Shown: positions 18,823-27,829, counted from the stretch's first letter. The stretch: DNA of 64,000 nt from Rhodanobacter humi (GCF_041107455.1 NZ_JBGBPY010000001.1:1736001-1800000); one strand, 5' to 3'. The notes: generated from the sequence alone by a model not told the origin. Program-made: numbers and translations.

Positions 18823-20202
18823 ATGCGGTTTCCCATCTACAGCCTGTGCGCCCTGCTGCTGGCGGCGCCGTTCGTGCATGCGCAGAACGCACCGGCGCCG
18901 GCCGCGAGCGCGCCTGAACCACCCACCGAGCTGGCGCCTACCCACGTGCGCGCCAACGCGCCCGCCAAGGCCACCGACAACCAGGTCGACCTCGAGGACA
19001 TCCGCCGCTTCAGCCGCGTCTACGACATCGTGCGTCAGGCCTACGTGGAACCGGTGGGCAACCACGCGCTGATGAAGGACGCGATCACCGGCATGCTCGC
19101 CGGGCTCGACCCGCACAGCGAATACCTCGACAAGGAAGGCCTGGCCCAGCTCGACGAGGACACCACCGGCCAATACAGCGGCCTCGGCATCGAGGTGCTG
19201 CAGCAGGACGGCGGCCTCTTGATCGTCACCCCGATCGACGACACGCCCGCCTCGCGCGCCGGCATCAAGCCCGGCGACAGCATCGTGAAGATCGACGGCA
19301 CCCTGGTCGACCCGCAGAACGTGGACGACATGTTCAAGAAGCTGCGCGGCAAGCCCGGCAGCAAGATCACGCTGACCATCCTGCACAAGGGCAGCGACAA
19401 CCCGGTGGACATGCACCTCACGCGCGAGAACATCGCGATCACCAGCGTCAAGGTGCGCCAACTCGAACCCGGCTACGACTACATCCGTATCACCCAGTTC
19501 CAGAGCGACACCGCCGCCGACCTCGAGCGCAAGCTGGCCGCGCTGATCGCCAAGGACGGCGCGCCGAAAGGCGCCGTGCTCGACCTGCGCAACAACCCCG
19601 GTGGCCTGCTCACCGCCGCGGTGTCGGTGAGCGACGACTTCCTGAACTCCGGCACCATCGTCACCACCCGTGGCCGCCTGGCCGACGCCAACATGAGCTT
19701 CAGCGCGCATCCGGGCGACCTGCTCGACGGCGCGCCGCTGGTGGTGCTGGTGAACCACGGTACCGCCTCCGCCGCCGAGATCGTCTCCGGCGCGCTGAAG
19801 GACAACCATCGCGCCCTGCTGATCGGCCAACGCACCTTCGGCAAGGGCGTGGTGCAGACCGTGCTGCCGCTGGACGCCGATCACGCGGTGAAGATCACCA
19901 CCGCGCGCTACTACACGCCGAACGGCACCTCGATCCAGGCCGAAGGCATCCGGCCCGACATCCCGCTCGCCGACCTCAGCGTGCGCAAGGCCGACGTGGC
20001 GCCCGAGCTGATCAGCTCCGAGGCCGACCTGCCGAACCATCTCGCCAATGAGAACGCGAAGGCCGGCGGCAACATCAACGCCGACGGCAGCGCCGCCGAG
20101 GGCACGCTCGCCACCAGCGACTACGCGCTGGCGCAGGCGCTCAACGTGCTCAAGGGCATGGCGCTGGGGCGCGGGGCAGCGGCGACGCCGGCGGCGAAAT
20201 AG
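18823..20202 (+). CDS. Carboxyl-terminal processing protease (S41 family, CtpA-like)
   Basis: A 459-residue periplasmic serine protease: signal peptide (1-20, ending AAPFVHA), an N-terminal helical segment, a PDZ domain (about 110-190, with QYSGLGIEV and ASRAGIKPGDSIVKIDG), and the S41 protease core. The catalytic Ser316 is in GTASAAEIVSG and the general-base Lys341 in TFGKGVVQT. CtpA-type proteases trim or degrade periplasmic and cell-wall-associated proteins, often murein hydrolases, which fits its place after envC. GGAG 8 nt before the ATG supports the start at 18823. The last about 60 residues are a low-complexity Ala/Gly/Asn tail. Confidence 0.9.
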   Translation: MRFPIYSLCALLLAAPFVHAQNAPAPAASAPEPPTELAPTHVRANAPAKATDNQVDLEDIRRFSRVYDIVRQAYVEPVGNHALMKDAITGMLAGLDPHSEYLDKEGLAQLDEDTTGQYSGLGIEVLQQDGGLLIVTPIDDTPASRAGIKPGDSIVKIDGTLVDPQNVDDMFKKLRGKPGSKITLTILHKGSDNPVDMHLTRENIAITSVKVRQLEPGYDYIRITQFQSDTAADLERKLAALIAKDGAPKGAVLDLRNNPGGLLTAAVSVSDDFLNSGTIVTTRGRLADANMSFSAHPGDLLDGAPLVVLVNHGTASAAEIVSGALKDNHRALLIGQRTFGKGVVQTVLPLDADHAVKITTARYYTPNGTSIQAEGIRPDIPLADLSVRKADVAPELISSEADLPNHLANENAKAGGNINADGSAAEGTLATSDYALAQALNVLKGMALGRGAAATPAAK

Positions 20203-20225
20203 GCAGCGATCCTCGACGACGCGGG

Positions 20226-20283
20226 TAGGAGCGGCTTCAGCCGCGATTCCCCCCTCGGCATGTCGCGGCTAAAGCCGCTCCTA
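20226..20283. repeat. REPIN-like palindromic doublet, copy 1
   Basis: Two 21-bp arms built on GGAGCGGCTTCAGCCGC face each other (20226-20246 and 20263-20283) with one mismatch and a 16-bp spacer. Each arm is itself a short hairpin. The outer CTA of the right arm is the TAG stop codon of midA on the minus strand. The doublet lies between the convergent ctpA and midA genes and may serve both as 3' hairpin. Confidence 0.85.
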
Positions 20284-21474
20284 CAGCCTTCCGCCCTGGT
20301 CGGCGGCCAACAATTCCGCCGGCAGCGGCAGCACTTCAAGGCCGCGCGCGAACAGCATCGCCTGGAAACGCTCGCCCATCTGGTCGGGCAAGGTGAGCCG
20401 CCTCACTTCCTGCGCCAGCCGGTAGCGCGTCACCTCATCGGTGGCCGCGGCCTGGGCGGCCTCGAACGCCTCCTGCAGGCCGCTGGCGATCAGGAACTGC
20501 GCCTGCGGCAGGTAGGCGGCCACGCCGAAGCCGGCGCTGTTGCCGGCCTCGGCCAGCGCGGTGAAATCCACCGAGGCGGTGAGGTCGTTGAGGCCGGGCA
20601 GCCACAGCGGATCGGCGTGCGCGTGGTGGCGGTAATGCGCCATCAGCGTGCCGTCGCGGCGCTCGGGCTGGTAGAACTCGCGGCGCACGTAGCCATAGTC
20701 GATGAACAGCATCACGCCGGCTTCCAATGAGCCGGCCACCGCCTGCAGCCAGTACGGCAGCTGCGGCAGGATCTCGGTGCGGTAGCCGTCGGCGAAATCC
20801 GCGCCGAGGTCGCGTTCGACGTGGCGCACCGCGCCGGCCACCAGCGCATCGGCGGGGCGATCCACGCGCATCAGCCGGCCTTCGCCGTCCAGCGCCACGT
20901 GTTCCTCGTACACCTCGCCGCCCTTCATCGCGATGCGCGTGGCAGGCAGCGCGTCGATCACTTCGTTCGCGAACAGCACGCCGCGCCAGTCCTGCTCGGG
21001 CGGACGATCCAGCCATTCGACGCGCGCATGCAGTTCAACCGGCAGCGCGGCGGCGAGGCGCTCGCGCTGGCGCTCACGCAAGTCGGCGCTGGGTTCGAGG
21101 ATCAGGTAACGGCGCGGCAGCACCCCGGACGCGGTAAAGGCCTTGAGTGCCGCCTCGGCGAACGCGCCGCTGCCGCCGCCCAGTTCGAGGAAATCCGCCT
21201 CGTCGCCCAGCGTGCCCAGCACGGGCGCGACGGCATTCACCACGCAGCGCGCGAACAGCTCGCCCAGCTCCGGCGCTGTGACGAAATCACCCGCCTCGCC
21301 GAACTTGGTCTTGCCCGCGCTGTAGTAGCCCAGCCCCGGCGCGTACAGGCTGCGCTCCATGAACTGCGCGAACGGCATCGGCCCGTGCACGGCGATCTGC
21401 TCGCGCAACTGGCGCAGCAGGCGGTCGGAATGCGCGCGCTCGTCGGCGGAAGGTTCGGGGAGTCGGGAGGCCAT
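20281..21474 (-). CDS. MidA/NDUFAF7-family SAM-dependent methyltransferase
   Basis: The 397-residue protein matches the DUF185/MidA family: an N-terminal GPMPFAQFMERSLY and LGYYSAG segment, an SAM-binding LELGGGSGAFAE near 90-105, then VLFANEVIDALP, and the C-terminal MLFIDYG and DLTASVDFT motifs. In eukaryotes the homologue methylates an arginine of complex I; the bacterial role is not settled. The start at 21474 was chosen over the longer frame from 21744, which runs through an intergenic palindrome. The TAG stop is the edge of a REPIN-like element. It follows a TonB receptor on the same strand. Confidence 0.85.
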   Translation of the reverse strand: MASRLPEPSADERAHSDRLLRQLREQIAVHGPMPFAQFMERSLYAPGLGYYSAGKTKFGEAGDFVTAPELGELFARCVVNAVAPVLGTLGDEADFLELGGGSGAFAEAALKAFTASGVLPRRYLILEPSADLRERQRERLAAALPVELHARVEWLDRPPEQDWRGVLFANEVIDALPATRIAMKGGEVYEEHVALDGEGRLMRVDRPADALVAGAVRHVERDLGADFADGYRTEILPQLPYWLQAVAGSLEAGVMLFIDYGYVRREFYQPERRDGTLMAHYRHHAHADPLWLPGLNDLTASVDFTALAEAGNSAGFGVAAYLPQAQFLIASGLQEAFEAAQAAATDEVTRYRLAQEVRRLTLPDQMGERFQAMLFARGLEVLPLPAELLAADQGGRL

Positions 21475-21545
21475 CGGGCTTGCCGGTAGTGAAAAGCGCG
21501 GCAAGCATAGCGGATGCGGCGAGCGCCGCATTCCACATTGCAGTG

Positions 21546-21619
21546 TGCGGGAGCGCACCCTGTGCGCGATGCTTTCCGTCACGTGGCGAAGAGCCATCGC
21601 GCACAGGTGCGCTCCTGCA
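21546..21619. repeat. Palindromic doublet of a second family
   Basis: Arms at 21546-21571 and 21595-21619 are inverted copies (GGAGCGCACCTGTGCGCGAT core) differing by one base and one inserted C. It has the same architecture as the GGAGCGGCTTCAGCCGC doublets but a different core. It lies between the zinc-type TonB receptor and midA. Confidence 0.75.
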
Positions 21620-21634
21620 GCAACCGCATTTCGC

Positions 21635-23830
21635 TCAGAAATCCTTCTGCAGGCTGAGGTACAGGCCGCGGCGCGGGCCGAACTGCGGGGCGCCCACGCC
21701 GATGCCGGTGCCGTCGCGCAGCTCGTAGGTGCGGTCCAGCGCATTGATCAGCGCCAGCTGGGTGTGCAGCTTGCCGAAGCGGTCGAACGCGAAGTCGTGC
21801 GACACGTTGAGGTTGAGCTGGAAGTAGGCCGGCAGGTGGGCGCCGTTCGGTACCGCGCCGTCCTTGCGCAGGCCGCTGCCGAACAGGTAGTCGGCGCCGA
21901 CCCGGGTGCTGCCGGTCAGGGCGTAGCTGACGCCGCCCGACGAGGTGTAGGTCTGGTCGTGGTCGAGATGGATGTAGTTGTCGGCGATGTAGGCCAGGTC
22001 GTCCACCGCGAAGTTGTACTGGCTGGTGATCACCTGCTTGCCCATCGCCCGGTTGTAGGCAAGGTTGAAATAGGCCGACAGCGGGCCGGCGCTGTAGTTG
22101 GCGGTGAATTCCACGCCGCCGATGTGGCCGCGGTCGTAGTTGAAGGTCGAGTAGACCAGCGCGGCGCCGAACTGGCCCTCGTCCTGCAGGCGCTGCACCT
22201 CGCGGTAGTAGGTATCCAGGCCCAGCGTCCAGGCATCGCCGATGTTCTGCGAGACGCCCACGTCGAAGTAGTTCGCGCGCTCGCCCAGCGGCGTCGCGTT
22301 GCCGGGGTTGGACACCGCATTGGTGGTGCCGTCGAACTTCGCGATGTTGGCGGTGGTGATCATCTCCGTGGCCGGCGGCGTGAAGTAGCGCGAGTAGCCG
22401 GCGTGCACCGTGGTGCTGCCGGTGGCCTGCCACACCACGCCGAGGCGCGGGCTGAGCTGGCTTTCGGTATGGCCGGCCAGGCTGTAGGTGTCGCCGCGCA
22501 GGCCGTAGTTGACGGTCCAGTCCTGGCCGATGCTCCACTCGTCCTGGATGTAGCCGGACCAGGTCCTGGCCACGAGCCGGTTGTTGTCGACGATGTTGAT
22601 CGGCGTGGTGCTGGTCTGGTTGCCCGCGGCGTCGGCCGGGAACACCCACGCGTCGTTGCCGCTGCCGGCATGCTCGAAGCTGCCGTAGACGCCGTAGCGC
22701 AGCGTGTTGCTGTCGCCCAGCGGCGTGGCGAAATCCGCCTGCAAGGTGCTGGCGCGGTTGTTGCGGCTCACCGCCGAGGCGACGCCGTTGAACATCAGGT
22801 CGCCGACCAGGTCCGGAGCGAAGGCCACGCTGGTGTAGCGCTGGCCCAGCGAGACCTGGTAATCGGTCGCACCCAGCTTGCCCTGCAGCGACAGCACGCC
22901 GAAGCGGGTGTTTTCACGCTGCTGCTCGTTGAGGTCGGCCGAATCGAAATCGGTGATGCCGAGGTAGCCGAATGCCGGCGTGGCGTCCGGCCGGTTCGGA
23001 ACCTGGAAGCGGTTGTTCGCCACGCCGAACATGAAGGAGAGCCGCGTGTCGTTGTCGATCAGGTAGGAGATGTCGCCGAAGCCCTTCACCTGGTTGGTGT
23101 GGTCGTGGATCGGCGTGCGGCTGGCCGTGGGGTTCTCGATGCCCGTGTCGTTCTCGAGGTAATTGCCGGTGAGGTACCAGCTCCAGCGGTCGTTGCTGCC
23201 CCAGATCGAGGCATTCGGGTTCAGCGTGCCGAACGAGCCGGTGGTGACGCCCACGCTGCCGCCGTTGCCGAGGTCGTGGCCGCTCTTGGTGGTGATGTCC
23301 ACCACCGCGGCGGTGCGCAGGCCGTACTGCGCAGGCAGCGCGCCGTCGAGCAGGCTCACGCTCTGGATCGTGCGCGCGTCCAGGGTCTGGCCGAAGCCGG
23401 AGATCGACTCCGGCACGATCACGCCGTTGATGCGGTACTGCAGGTTCGCGTGATCGCCGCGCACATGCAGGCCGCCGTAGGAGTCCTGCACCACGCCAGG
23501 CGCCTGCAGGATCACCTGGTTCACCGGGGTGGCCGCGCCCAGCGGCAGTTGCGCGATCGCCTTCTGGTCGATCACGTACTGGCTGGAGCCGGTGTCCGGC
23601 GACAGCGCGTTGCGCGCCTGGTCCAGCGCGGCCGTGACGCTGATCGTGCCGAGCTCGTGCACTTTCGGCGCGTGCCGGTTGCGGGTGTTGCCCAGGCCGT
23701 CGTCCGGCGCCGTGCTGCCGGTCGCGGTGGCAGTGAAGGCAGCGGCAGGTGTGGTGTCGGCGGAGTGCGCATGGATGGACACCAGGCACAACGCGGCGGC
23801 GAGGCTGAGGGCGAGCGGGAAAGGCTTCAT
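21635..23830 (-). CDS. TonB-dependent receptor, probably Zur-regulated zinc uptake
   Basis: A 731-residue receptor: signal peptide (1-23), plug domain about 60-180 (TISVTAALDQARNAL, LQAPGVVQDSYGGLHVRGDH, YRINGVIVPESISGFGQTL, SLLDGALPAQYGLRTAAVVDI), barrel with long loops, terminal LSLQKDF. His/Asp-rich loop pieces such as TPIHDHTNQ and IHLDHDQ could bind metal. A perfect 18-bp palindrome of Zur type lies 53 bp upstream of the ATG, so I infer a ZnuD-like zinc (or metal-complex) receptor induced by zinc limitation. The TonB receptor assignment is firm; the substrate is inferred from the operator only. Confidence 0.88.
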   Translation of the reverse strand: MKPFPLALSLAAALCLVSIHAHSADTTPAAAFTATATGSTAPDDGLGNTRNRHAPKVHELGTISVTAALDQARNALSPDTGSSQYVIDQKAIAQLPLGAATPVNQVILQAPGVVQDSYGGLHVRGDHANLQYRINGVIVPESISGFGQTLDARTIQSVSLLDGALPAQYGLRTAAVVDITTKSGHDLGNGGSVGVTTGSFGTLNPNASIWGSNDRWSWYLTGNYLENDTGIENPTASRTPIHDHTNQVKGFGDISYLIDNDTRLSFMFGVANNRFQVPNRPDATPAFGYLGITDFDSADLNEQQRENTRFGVLSLQGKLGATDYQVSLGQRYTSVAFAPDLVGDLMFNGVASAVSRNNRASTLQADFATPLGDSNTLRYGVYGSFEHAGSGNDAWVFPADAAGNQTSTTPINIVDNNRLVARTWSGYIQDEWSIGQDWTVNYGLRGDTYSLAGHTESQLSPRLGVVWQATGSTTVHAGYSRYFTPPATEMITTANIAKFDGTTNAVSNPGNATPLGERANYFDVGVSQNIGDAWTLGLDTYYREVQRLQDEGQFGAALVYSTFNYDRGHIGGVEFTANYSAGPLSAYFNLAYNRAMGKQVITSQYNFAVDDLAYIADNYIHLDHDQTYTSSGGVSYALTGSTRVGADYLFGSGLRKDGAVPNGAHLPAYFQLNLNVSHDFAFDRFGKLHTQLALINALDRTYELRDGTGIGVGAPQFGPRRGLYLSLQKDF

Positions 23831-23882
23831 GGGCAGGGATTCCAGGGGGCGGCAGCCCGGCGATGCGGCCGGGTTGATGTAC

Positions 23883-23900
23883 GTAATGTTATAACATTAC
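23883..23900 (-). promoter_or_regulatory. Zur-type operator (perfect 18-bp palindrome)
   Basis: GTAATGTTATAACATTAC is a perfect inverted repeat matching the gammaproteobacterial Zur motif (core ATGTTATAACAT). A further half-like TAACATT follows at 23901-23907. It sits 53-70 bp upstream of the TonB receptor ATG, overlapping the expected promoter, in an AT-rich island within high-GC DNA. Zinc-loaded Zur would repress here. Confidence 0.8.
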
Positions 23901-24029
23901 TAACATTGACCCAAGCCTACCCGGGCCACAAGTCATGGCTGCAACGTCACGGTCATTGATCCCGGCTTCATGCCAGCGGCCTAGACTTGCCTACTCGTGC
24001 GCGAAGCCAGCGCGCCCACGGAGTGCGCC

Positions 24030-24713
24030 ATGAACCAGCGACACCCGCCCGAACCGGATCGCGCCGACGGTAGCCGCCAGGTTCCCGCCGTGATCGGCAA
24101 GCACGAGGAAGCGAACCGGGTCACCCAGGCGATCCTCGATTTCGTCAGCCATATCCCCCGCAGCAAGGTGGACGCCGCCGCCGACGCGAAGGTGCAGGCA
24201 CGCGCGATCGCCGGCCGCGCCGCCCAGCGCGCCGCGCTCACCGCCGGCTCGCTGGCGCTGCCGCCGGGGCCGCTGGGCTGGCTCACCGTGCTGCCGGAAC
24301 TGGTGGCGATCTGGAAGCTGCAGGCGCAGATGGTCAGCGACATCGCCGCCGCCTACGGCCGCCACGCCGAACTGGGCCGCGAGCAGATGCTGTACTGCCT
24401 GTTCCGCCACACCGCGGCGCAGGCCTTCCGCGACCTGGTGGTGCGCATGGGCGACCGCCTGCTGTTCCGCCGCATGTCGCAGACGGTGGTGGAGCGCATC
24501 GCCAGGCACCTGGGCGTGAAGCTCAGCCGCCGCGCGCTGGGGGAAGGCGTGTCGCGCTGGCTGCCGGTGATCGGCGCCCTGGGCGTGGGCGCCTACGCGT
24601 ACTACGACACCGGACAGGTGGCCGCCACCGCGATCGAGCTGTTCGACGGCGGCATCGGCGACGCCGACGGCGGAACGACGACGGCAGTGGCACCGCCCTT
24701 GCCGCGCGGGTGA
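24030..24713 (+). CDS. EcsC-like family protein
   Basis: The 227-residue protein resembles EcsC-family proteins: a helical N-terminal part, then a Gly/Pro-rich hydrophobic segment (LALPPGPLGWLTVLPELVAIW, about residues 80-100), a YGR motif and a second hydrophobic stretch (WLPVIGALGVGAYAYYDTG). Function is unknown in proteobacteria. GGAG lies about 8 nt before the ATG at 24030; the longer frame from 23997 has no such signal. It is divergent from the Zur-type receptor and shares that intergenic region, so zinc control cannot be excluded. It is followed on the same strand by the pteridine reductase-like gene. Confidence 0.6.
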   Translation: MNQRHPPEPDRADGSRQVPAVIGKHEEANRVTQAILDFVSHIPRSKVDAAADAKVQARAIAGRAAQRAALTAGSLALPPGPLGWLTVLPELVAIWKLQAQMVSDIAAAYGRHAELGREQMLYCLFRHTAAQAFRDLVVRMGDRLLFRRMSQTVVERIARHLGVKLSRRALGEGVSRWLPVIGALGVGAYAYYDTGQVAATAIELFDGGIGDADGGTTTAVAPPLPRG

Positions 24714-24770
24714 CGCCACCGCGCCGTTCCGGCAAGCTGTCGGCATCCGCCGTCGCGCAGGAATCGCCGC

Positions 24771-25517
24771 ATGTCGCCACGCCCCGAACGTCCCGTCGCC
24801 CTGGTCACCGGCGCCGGCCGGCGCGTGGGCGCGGTGATCGCGCGCACGCTGCACGCGGCCGGCTACGACCTCGCCCTGCACTGCCGCCGCTCGGTGGCGG
24901 AAGCCGAGGCGCTGGCCGCCGAGCTGGAGCGCGAGCGCGCCGACAGCACCCTGGTGCTGCAGGCCGAACTGGCCGATCCGCACGCGCTGCCCGCGCTGGT
25001 GGACACCACACTGGCCCGCTACGGCCGGCTCGACGCGCTGGTGAACAATGCGTCGGCCTTCCACCCCACGCCGGTGGGCAGCGCCACCGTGGCGCAGTGG
25101 AACGAGCTGTTCGCCTCGAACGCGCAGGCGCCGTTCTTCCTCGCCCAGGCCGCCACGCCCGCGCTGCGCGCCGCGCATGGTGCGATCGTGAACCTGGTGG
25201 ACATCTACGCCGAGCGCCCGTTGGCGGACCATCCGATCTACTGCATGGCGAAGGCCGCGCTGGCGGCGATGACGCGCTCGCTCGCGCTCGACCTCGCCCC
25301 CGACATCCGCGTCAACGGCGTCGCGCCCGGCGCCGTGCTGTGGCCCAGCGACGGCAAGCCCTACGCCGACCAGCAGGCAATGCTCGCCCGCACGCCGCTG
25401 GCGCGCGCCGGCACGCCCGAAGACGTGGCCGGCGCGGTGCTCTGGCTGCTGCGCGGTGCGCCCTACGTGACCGGCCAGATCATCCGCGTGGATGGCGGGC
25501 GCACGTTGTCGACGTGA
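24771..25517 (+). CDS. Pteridine reductase-like SDR (FolM/PTR1 type)
   Basis: A 248-residue short-chain dehydrogenase with the pteridine-reductase variant of the cofactor motif, TGAGRRVG at 13-20 (Arg inside the Gly motif, NADPH preference). The catalytic set is Asp144-Tyr157-Lys161, the same spacing as the Asp181-Tyr194-Lys198 set of Leishmania PTR1, where ordinary SDRs have Ser. NNAS at 92-95 is normal. The expected reaction is NADPH reduction of dihydropterins or dihydrofolate to the tetrahydro form. Its placement near folB-folK (26.4-27.3 kb) supports a folate/pterin role. The ATG at 24771 has AGGA upstream. Confidence 0.82.
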   Translation: MSPRPERPVALVTGAGRRVGAVIARTLHAAGYDLALHCRRSVAEAEALAAELERERADSTLVLQAELADPHALPALVDTTLARYGRLDALVNNASAFHPTPVGSATVAQWNELFASNAQAPFFLAQAATPALRAAHGAIVNLVDIYAERPLADHPIYCMAKAALAAMTRSLALDLAPDIRVNGVAPGAVLWPSDGKPYADQQAMLARTPLARAGTPEDVAGAVLWLLRGAPYVTGQIIRVDGGRTLST

Positions 25518-25518
25518 A

Positions 25519-26373
25519 TCAACGCTTCGGACGGAACGCCGACTCCAGCAGCGCCTGGTCGAAGCCGCCGCCGGCCTCGCCTGCTTCCGCGTAGCGGTAC
25601 AACGCCGCGGCGTAGATGCCTTGCAGGGTGGACTGCACCAGCCCCAGCAGCATGAAGCCGATCACCACCAGCACGATCACCGGTGCGATGACGGCGATCG
25701 ACTGGGTGGCGATCGCGCCGAACACCAGCACCGCCGCCAGCACGGCCGCGAAGAAGAACACCAGGCCGAACACCACGCCCAAGCCCACGTTGCCGATCAC
25801 GTTCTCGCCCCAGGTCTGCTTGAGCAGTTCCGCGCTGCGCTTCACCGCGTCGACCGGCCCCGTGCCCTCGCTGGCCAGCACCGGCACCACCAGGAAGGTG
25901 GCCACCGTCCACGCGAGGCCGAGCAGGCCCACCACGAAGCGGCCGATCAGACCCAGCCGCTCCTGCAGTGCGCGCAGGAACAGGCCCACCGTGGCCGCGA
26001 TCAGCGCATAACCGAAGATGCTGCCCAGCCGCGAGCGCGCCAGCGCGAAGCCGTCGGCCAACCCGGCCGGTTCGCCGCGCAGGCGCGCCAATGCCACGCC
26101 GACCAGCGCCGTGTTGAAGAACACGATCACGAAGTACTGCGCCAGGTAGAACGCGAACAGCACCACGTAGTAGACCGACGCGAAGCGGCGGCCCTCGAAG
26201 TCGCCGCCGTGGTGGCCGATCATCGCCAGCACCACCGGCAGCAGGAAGCTCGCCGCCACCACGAGGCTGCACAGCCCCGACAGCAACGGAAACAGCAACA
26301 GCGACTTGTCCGAGCGCAGCACCCCCGCGCTCGCCTTCATCAATGCCCAGCTGCGGGCGAACTTGCCGGCCAT
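25519..26373 (-). CDS. DUF6159-like integral membrane protein
   Basis: A 284-residue protein with about six hydrophobic helices (roughly 30-52, 68-90, 115-130, 140-165, 205-240, 245-270) and the N-terminal FARSWALMKASAGVLRSDKS segment I associate with DUF6159. No catalytic motif is visible; the function is unknown. It starts 70 bp downstream of the folK stop on the same strand, so it may be transcribed with folB-folK, and its stop is 1 bp from the stop of the convergent pteridine reductase-like gene. Confidence 0.7.
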   Translation of the reverse strand: MAGKFARSWALMKASAGVLRSDKSLLLFPLLSGLCSLVVAASFLLPVVLAMIGHHGGDFEGRRFASVYYVVLFAFYLAQYFVIVFFNTALVGVALARLRGEPAGLADGFALARSRLGSIFGYALIAATVGLFLRALQERLGLIGRFVVGLLGLAWTVATFLVVPVLASEGTGPVDAVKRSAELLKQTWGENVIGNVGLGVVFGLVFFFAAVLAAVLVFGAIATQSIAVIAPVIVLVVIGFMLLGLVQSTLQGIYAAALYRYAEAGEAGGGFDQALLESAFRPKR

Positions 26374-26443
26374 GCCCCTGCCCTCCCTGCGATTGGAGCC
26401 GTCTTTCTAGCACCGCGCGCGGTACGGCGACAGTGCGGAAGGA

Positions 26444-26926
26444 TCAGAGTGGCTCGACCGTCAACGGCTCGCATTCCGGCGGGAATGCCGCCCACAGCTC
26501 GGCCATCGTCTGCCCGCCGACGGGGTGGCGCGCCACGGGCGCGATGTCGGCCAGCGGCTTCAGCACGAAGGCGTGCCGGAGTTCCTTGCGCGGGATCTGC
26601 AGGTGGCCGGGGCCATCGATCACGCGCTCGTCGTACAGCACGATGTCCACGTCCAGCGTGCGGTCCGAATAGCGCGGCACGTCGCGGCGACGGCCGTGGC
26701 GGTCCTCCAGCGCGTGCAGCCAGTCGTTGAGCGCGATCGGTTCCAGTTCCGTGTCCAGTCCCACCGCAAGGTTCACGAAATCCGCGCCATCGAAGCCCAC
26801 CGAGCGGCTGCGGTAGGCCGGCGACACAGTGATCGCGCCGAAGCGCGCGCGCAATTCATCCAGCGCAGCCTTGAGGTAGCGCTGCGGCTCGACGTTCGAG
26901 CCCAGGCTGAGGTAGACACGCGCCAT
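26444..26926 (-). CDS. folK: 2-amino-4-hydroxy-6-hydroxymethyldihydropteridine pyrophosphokinase
   Basis: A 160-residue HPPK that transfers pyrophosphate from ATP to 6-hydroxymethyl-7,8-dihydropterin. The N-terminus YLSLGSNVEPQ binds the pterin; the signature reads RYSDRTLDVDIVLYD with the metal-binding DxD; the conserved IPRKELRHAFVLKPLADIAP follows. The commoner WGPRTLDLDIL reads YSDRTLDVDIV, a mild variation. It begins 2 bp after the folB stop, so folB-folK form an operon. The ATG at 26924-26926 is the only start consistent with the conserved N-terminus. Confidence 0.93.
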   Translation of the reverse strand: MARVYLSLGSNVEPQRYLKAALDELRARFGAITVSPAYRSRSVGFDGADFVNLAVGLDTELEPIALNDWLHALEDRHGRRRDVPRYSDRTLDVDIVLYDERVIDGPGHLQIPRKELRHAFVLKPLADIAPVARHPVGGQTMAELWAAFPPECEPLTVEPL

Positions 26927-26928
26927 GC

Positions 26929-27288
26929 TCACTGCGGCCGCGTGCCGCGCTCGATGCGCACACCCACCGCCTTCGCGCCGCGCACCGCGCCGGGCTTGGA
27001 CAGCTTCAGCCGCACCCAGCTCACGCCGAATTCCTCGCGGATGATCGCGGCGCAGCGCTCGGCCAGCGTCTCCACCAGGCCGAAGCTGGAGGCGCCCACG
27101 TAGTCGATCAGCCGCTTCGACACGTCCTTGTAGTTCAGCGTGAGCGCGATGTCGTCGCCGGCGGCCGGCACGCGGTTGTCGAACGCCATCTCGATGTCGA
27201 ACGCCAGCGTCTGGCGCACGCGGCGCTCCCAGTCGTAGATGCCGATCACGGCATCGATGCGCAGATCCTCGATGAAGACGATGTCCAT
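26929..27288 (-). CDS. folB: Dihydroneopterin aldolase
   Basis: A 119-residue protein of normal FolB length. Typical segments are [51 protein letters not shown] with the substrate-binding Glu, and the C-terminal [19 protein letters not shown]. It converts 7,8-dihydroneopterin to 6-hydroxymethyl-7,8-dihydropterin and glycolaldehyde; FolK acts next. The ATG at 27288 begins at the conserved N-terminus; the 57 extra codons of the longer frame overlap the upstream divergent region. Divergent from the OsmC-family gene. Confidence 0.93.
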   Translation of the reverse strand: MDIVFIEDLRIDAVIGIYDWERRVRQTLAFDIEMAFDNRVPAAGDDIALTLNYKDVSKRLIDYVGASSFGLVETLAERCAAIIREEFGVSWVRLKLSKPGAVRGAKAVGVRIERGTRPQ

Positions 27289-27418
27289 GGCGGTGCACAG
27301 GCGGAACGGGGGCTGTACAGGGTCGACGAGTGCGTGCGCGGATGCAAGTCGGCCGGTTTCACGGCGGCGGCGGGCCAGCCGTGCTACACCACTCCACCGC
27401 ACACCGAAGGAGCAACCG

Positions 27419-27829
27419 ATGAGCACCACTCCCGCCGTCACGGCCACCATCGCCGACACGCCCTACGCCGTCCGTTTCCACGACGACCGTGGGCACACGT
27501 GGCTGGCCGACGAGCCGCAGACGCTCGGCGGCGGCGACAGCGGCCCGGACCCGCATCGGCTGCTGCTCTCCGCGCTGGGCGCCTGCACCTCGATCACGCT
27601 GAAGATGTACGCCGAGCGCAAGGGCTGGCCGCTGGAGGGCGTCGAGGTGGCGCTGGACTTCAACCCCGACGGCAAGCCGGAAGACGGCAGCAACCGGATC
27701 CGCCGACGCATCACCGTGCATGGCGCCCTGGACGAGGCGCAGCGCGAACGCCTGCTGCAGATCGCCAACGCCTGCCCGATCCACAAGGTGCTCACCGGCG
27801 AGATCCGCATCGATTCGGCGCTGGAATAG
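27419..27829 (+). CDS. OsmC-family peroxiredoxin-like protein
   Basis: A 136-residue OsmC/Ohr-fold protein. The two redox cysteines are Cys56 ([18 protein letters not shown]) and Cys119 ([10 protein letters not shown]), as in the YhfA/OsmC-like branch. These proteins reduce organic hydroperoxides or related thiol-reactive compounds; the exact substrate is not predictable. AAGGAG lies 8 nt before the ATG at 27419. It is followed by dbpA after 33 bp, on the same strand. Confidence 0.88.
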   Translation: MSTTPAVTATIADTPYAVRFHDDRGHTWLADEPQTLGGGDSGPDPHRLLLSALGACTSITLKMYAERKGWPLEGVEVALDFNPDGKPEDGSNRIRRRITVHGALDEAQRERLLQIANACPIHKVLTGEIRIDSALE

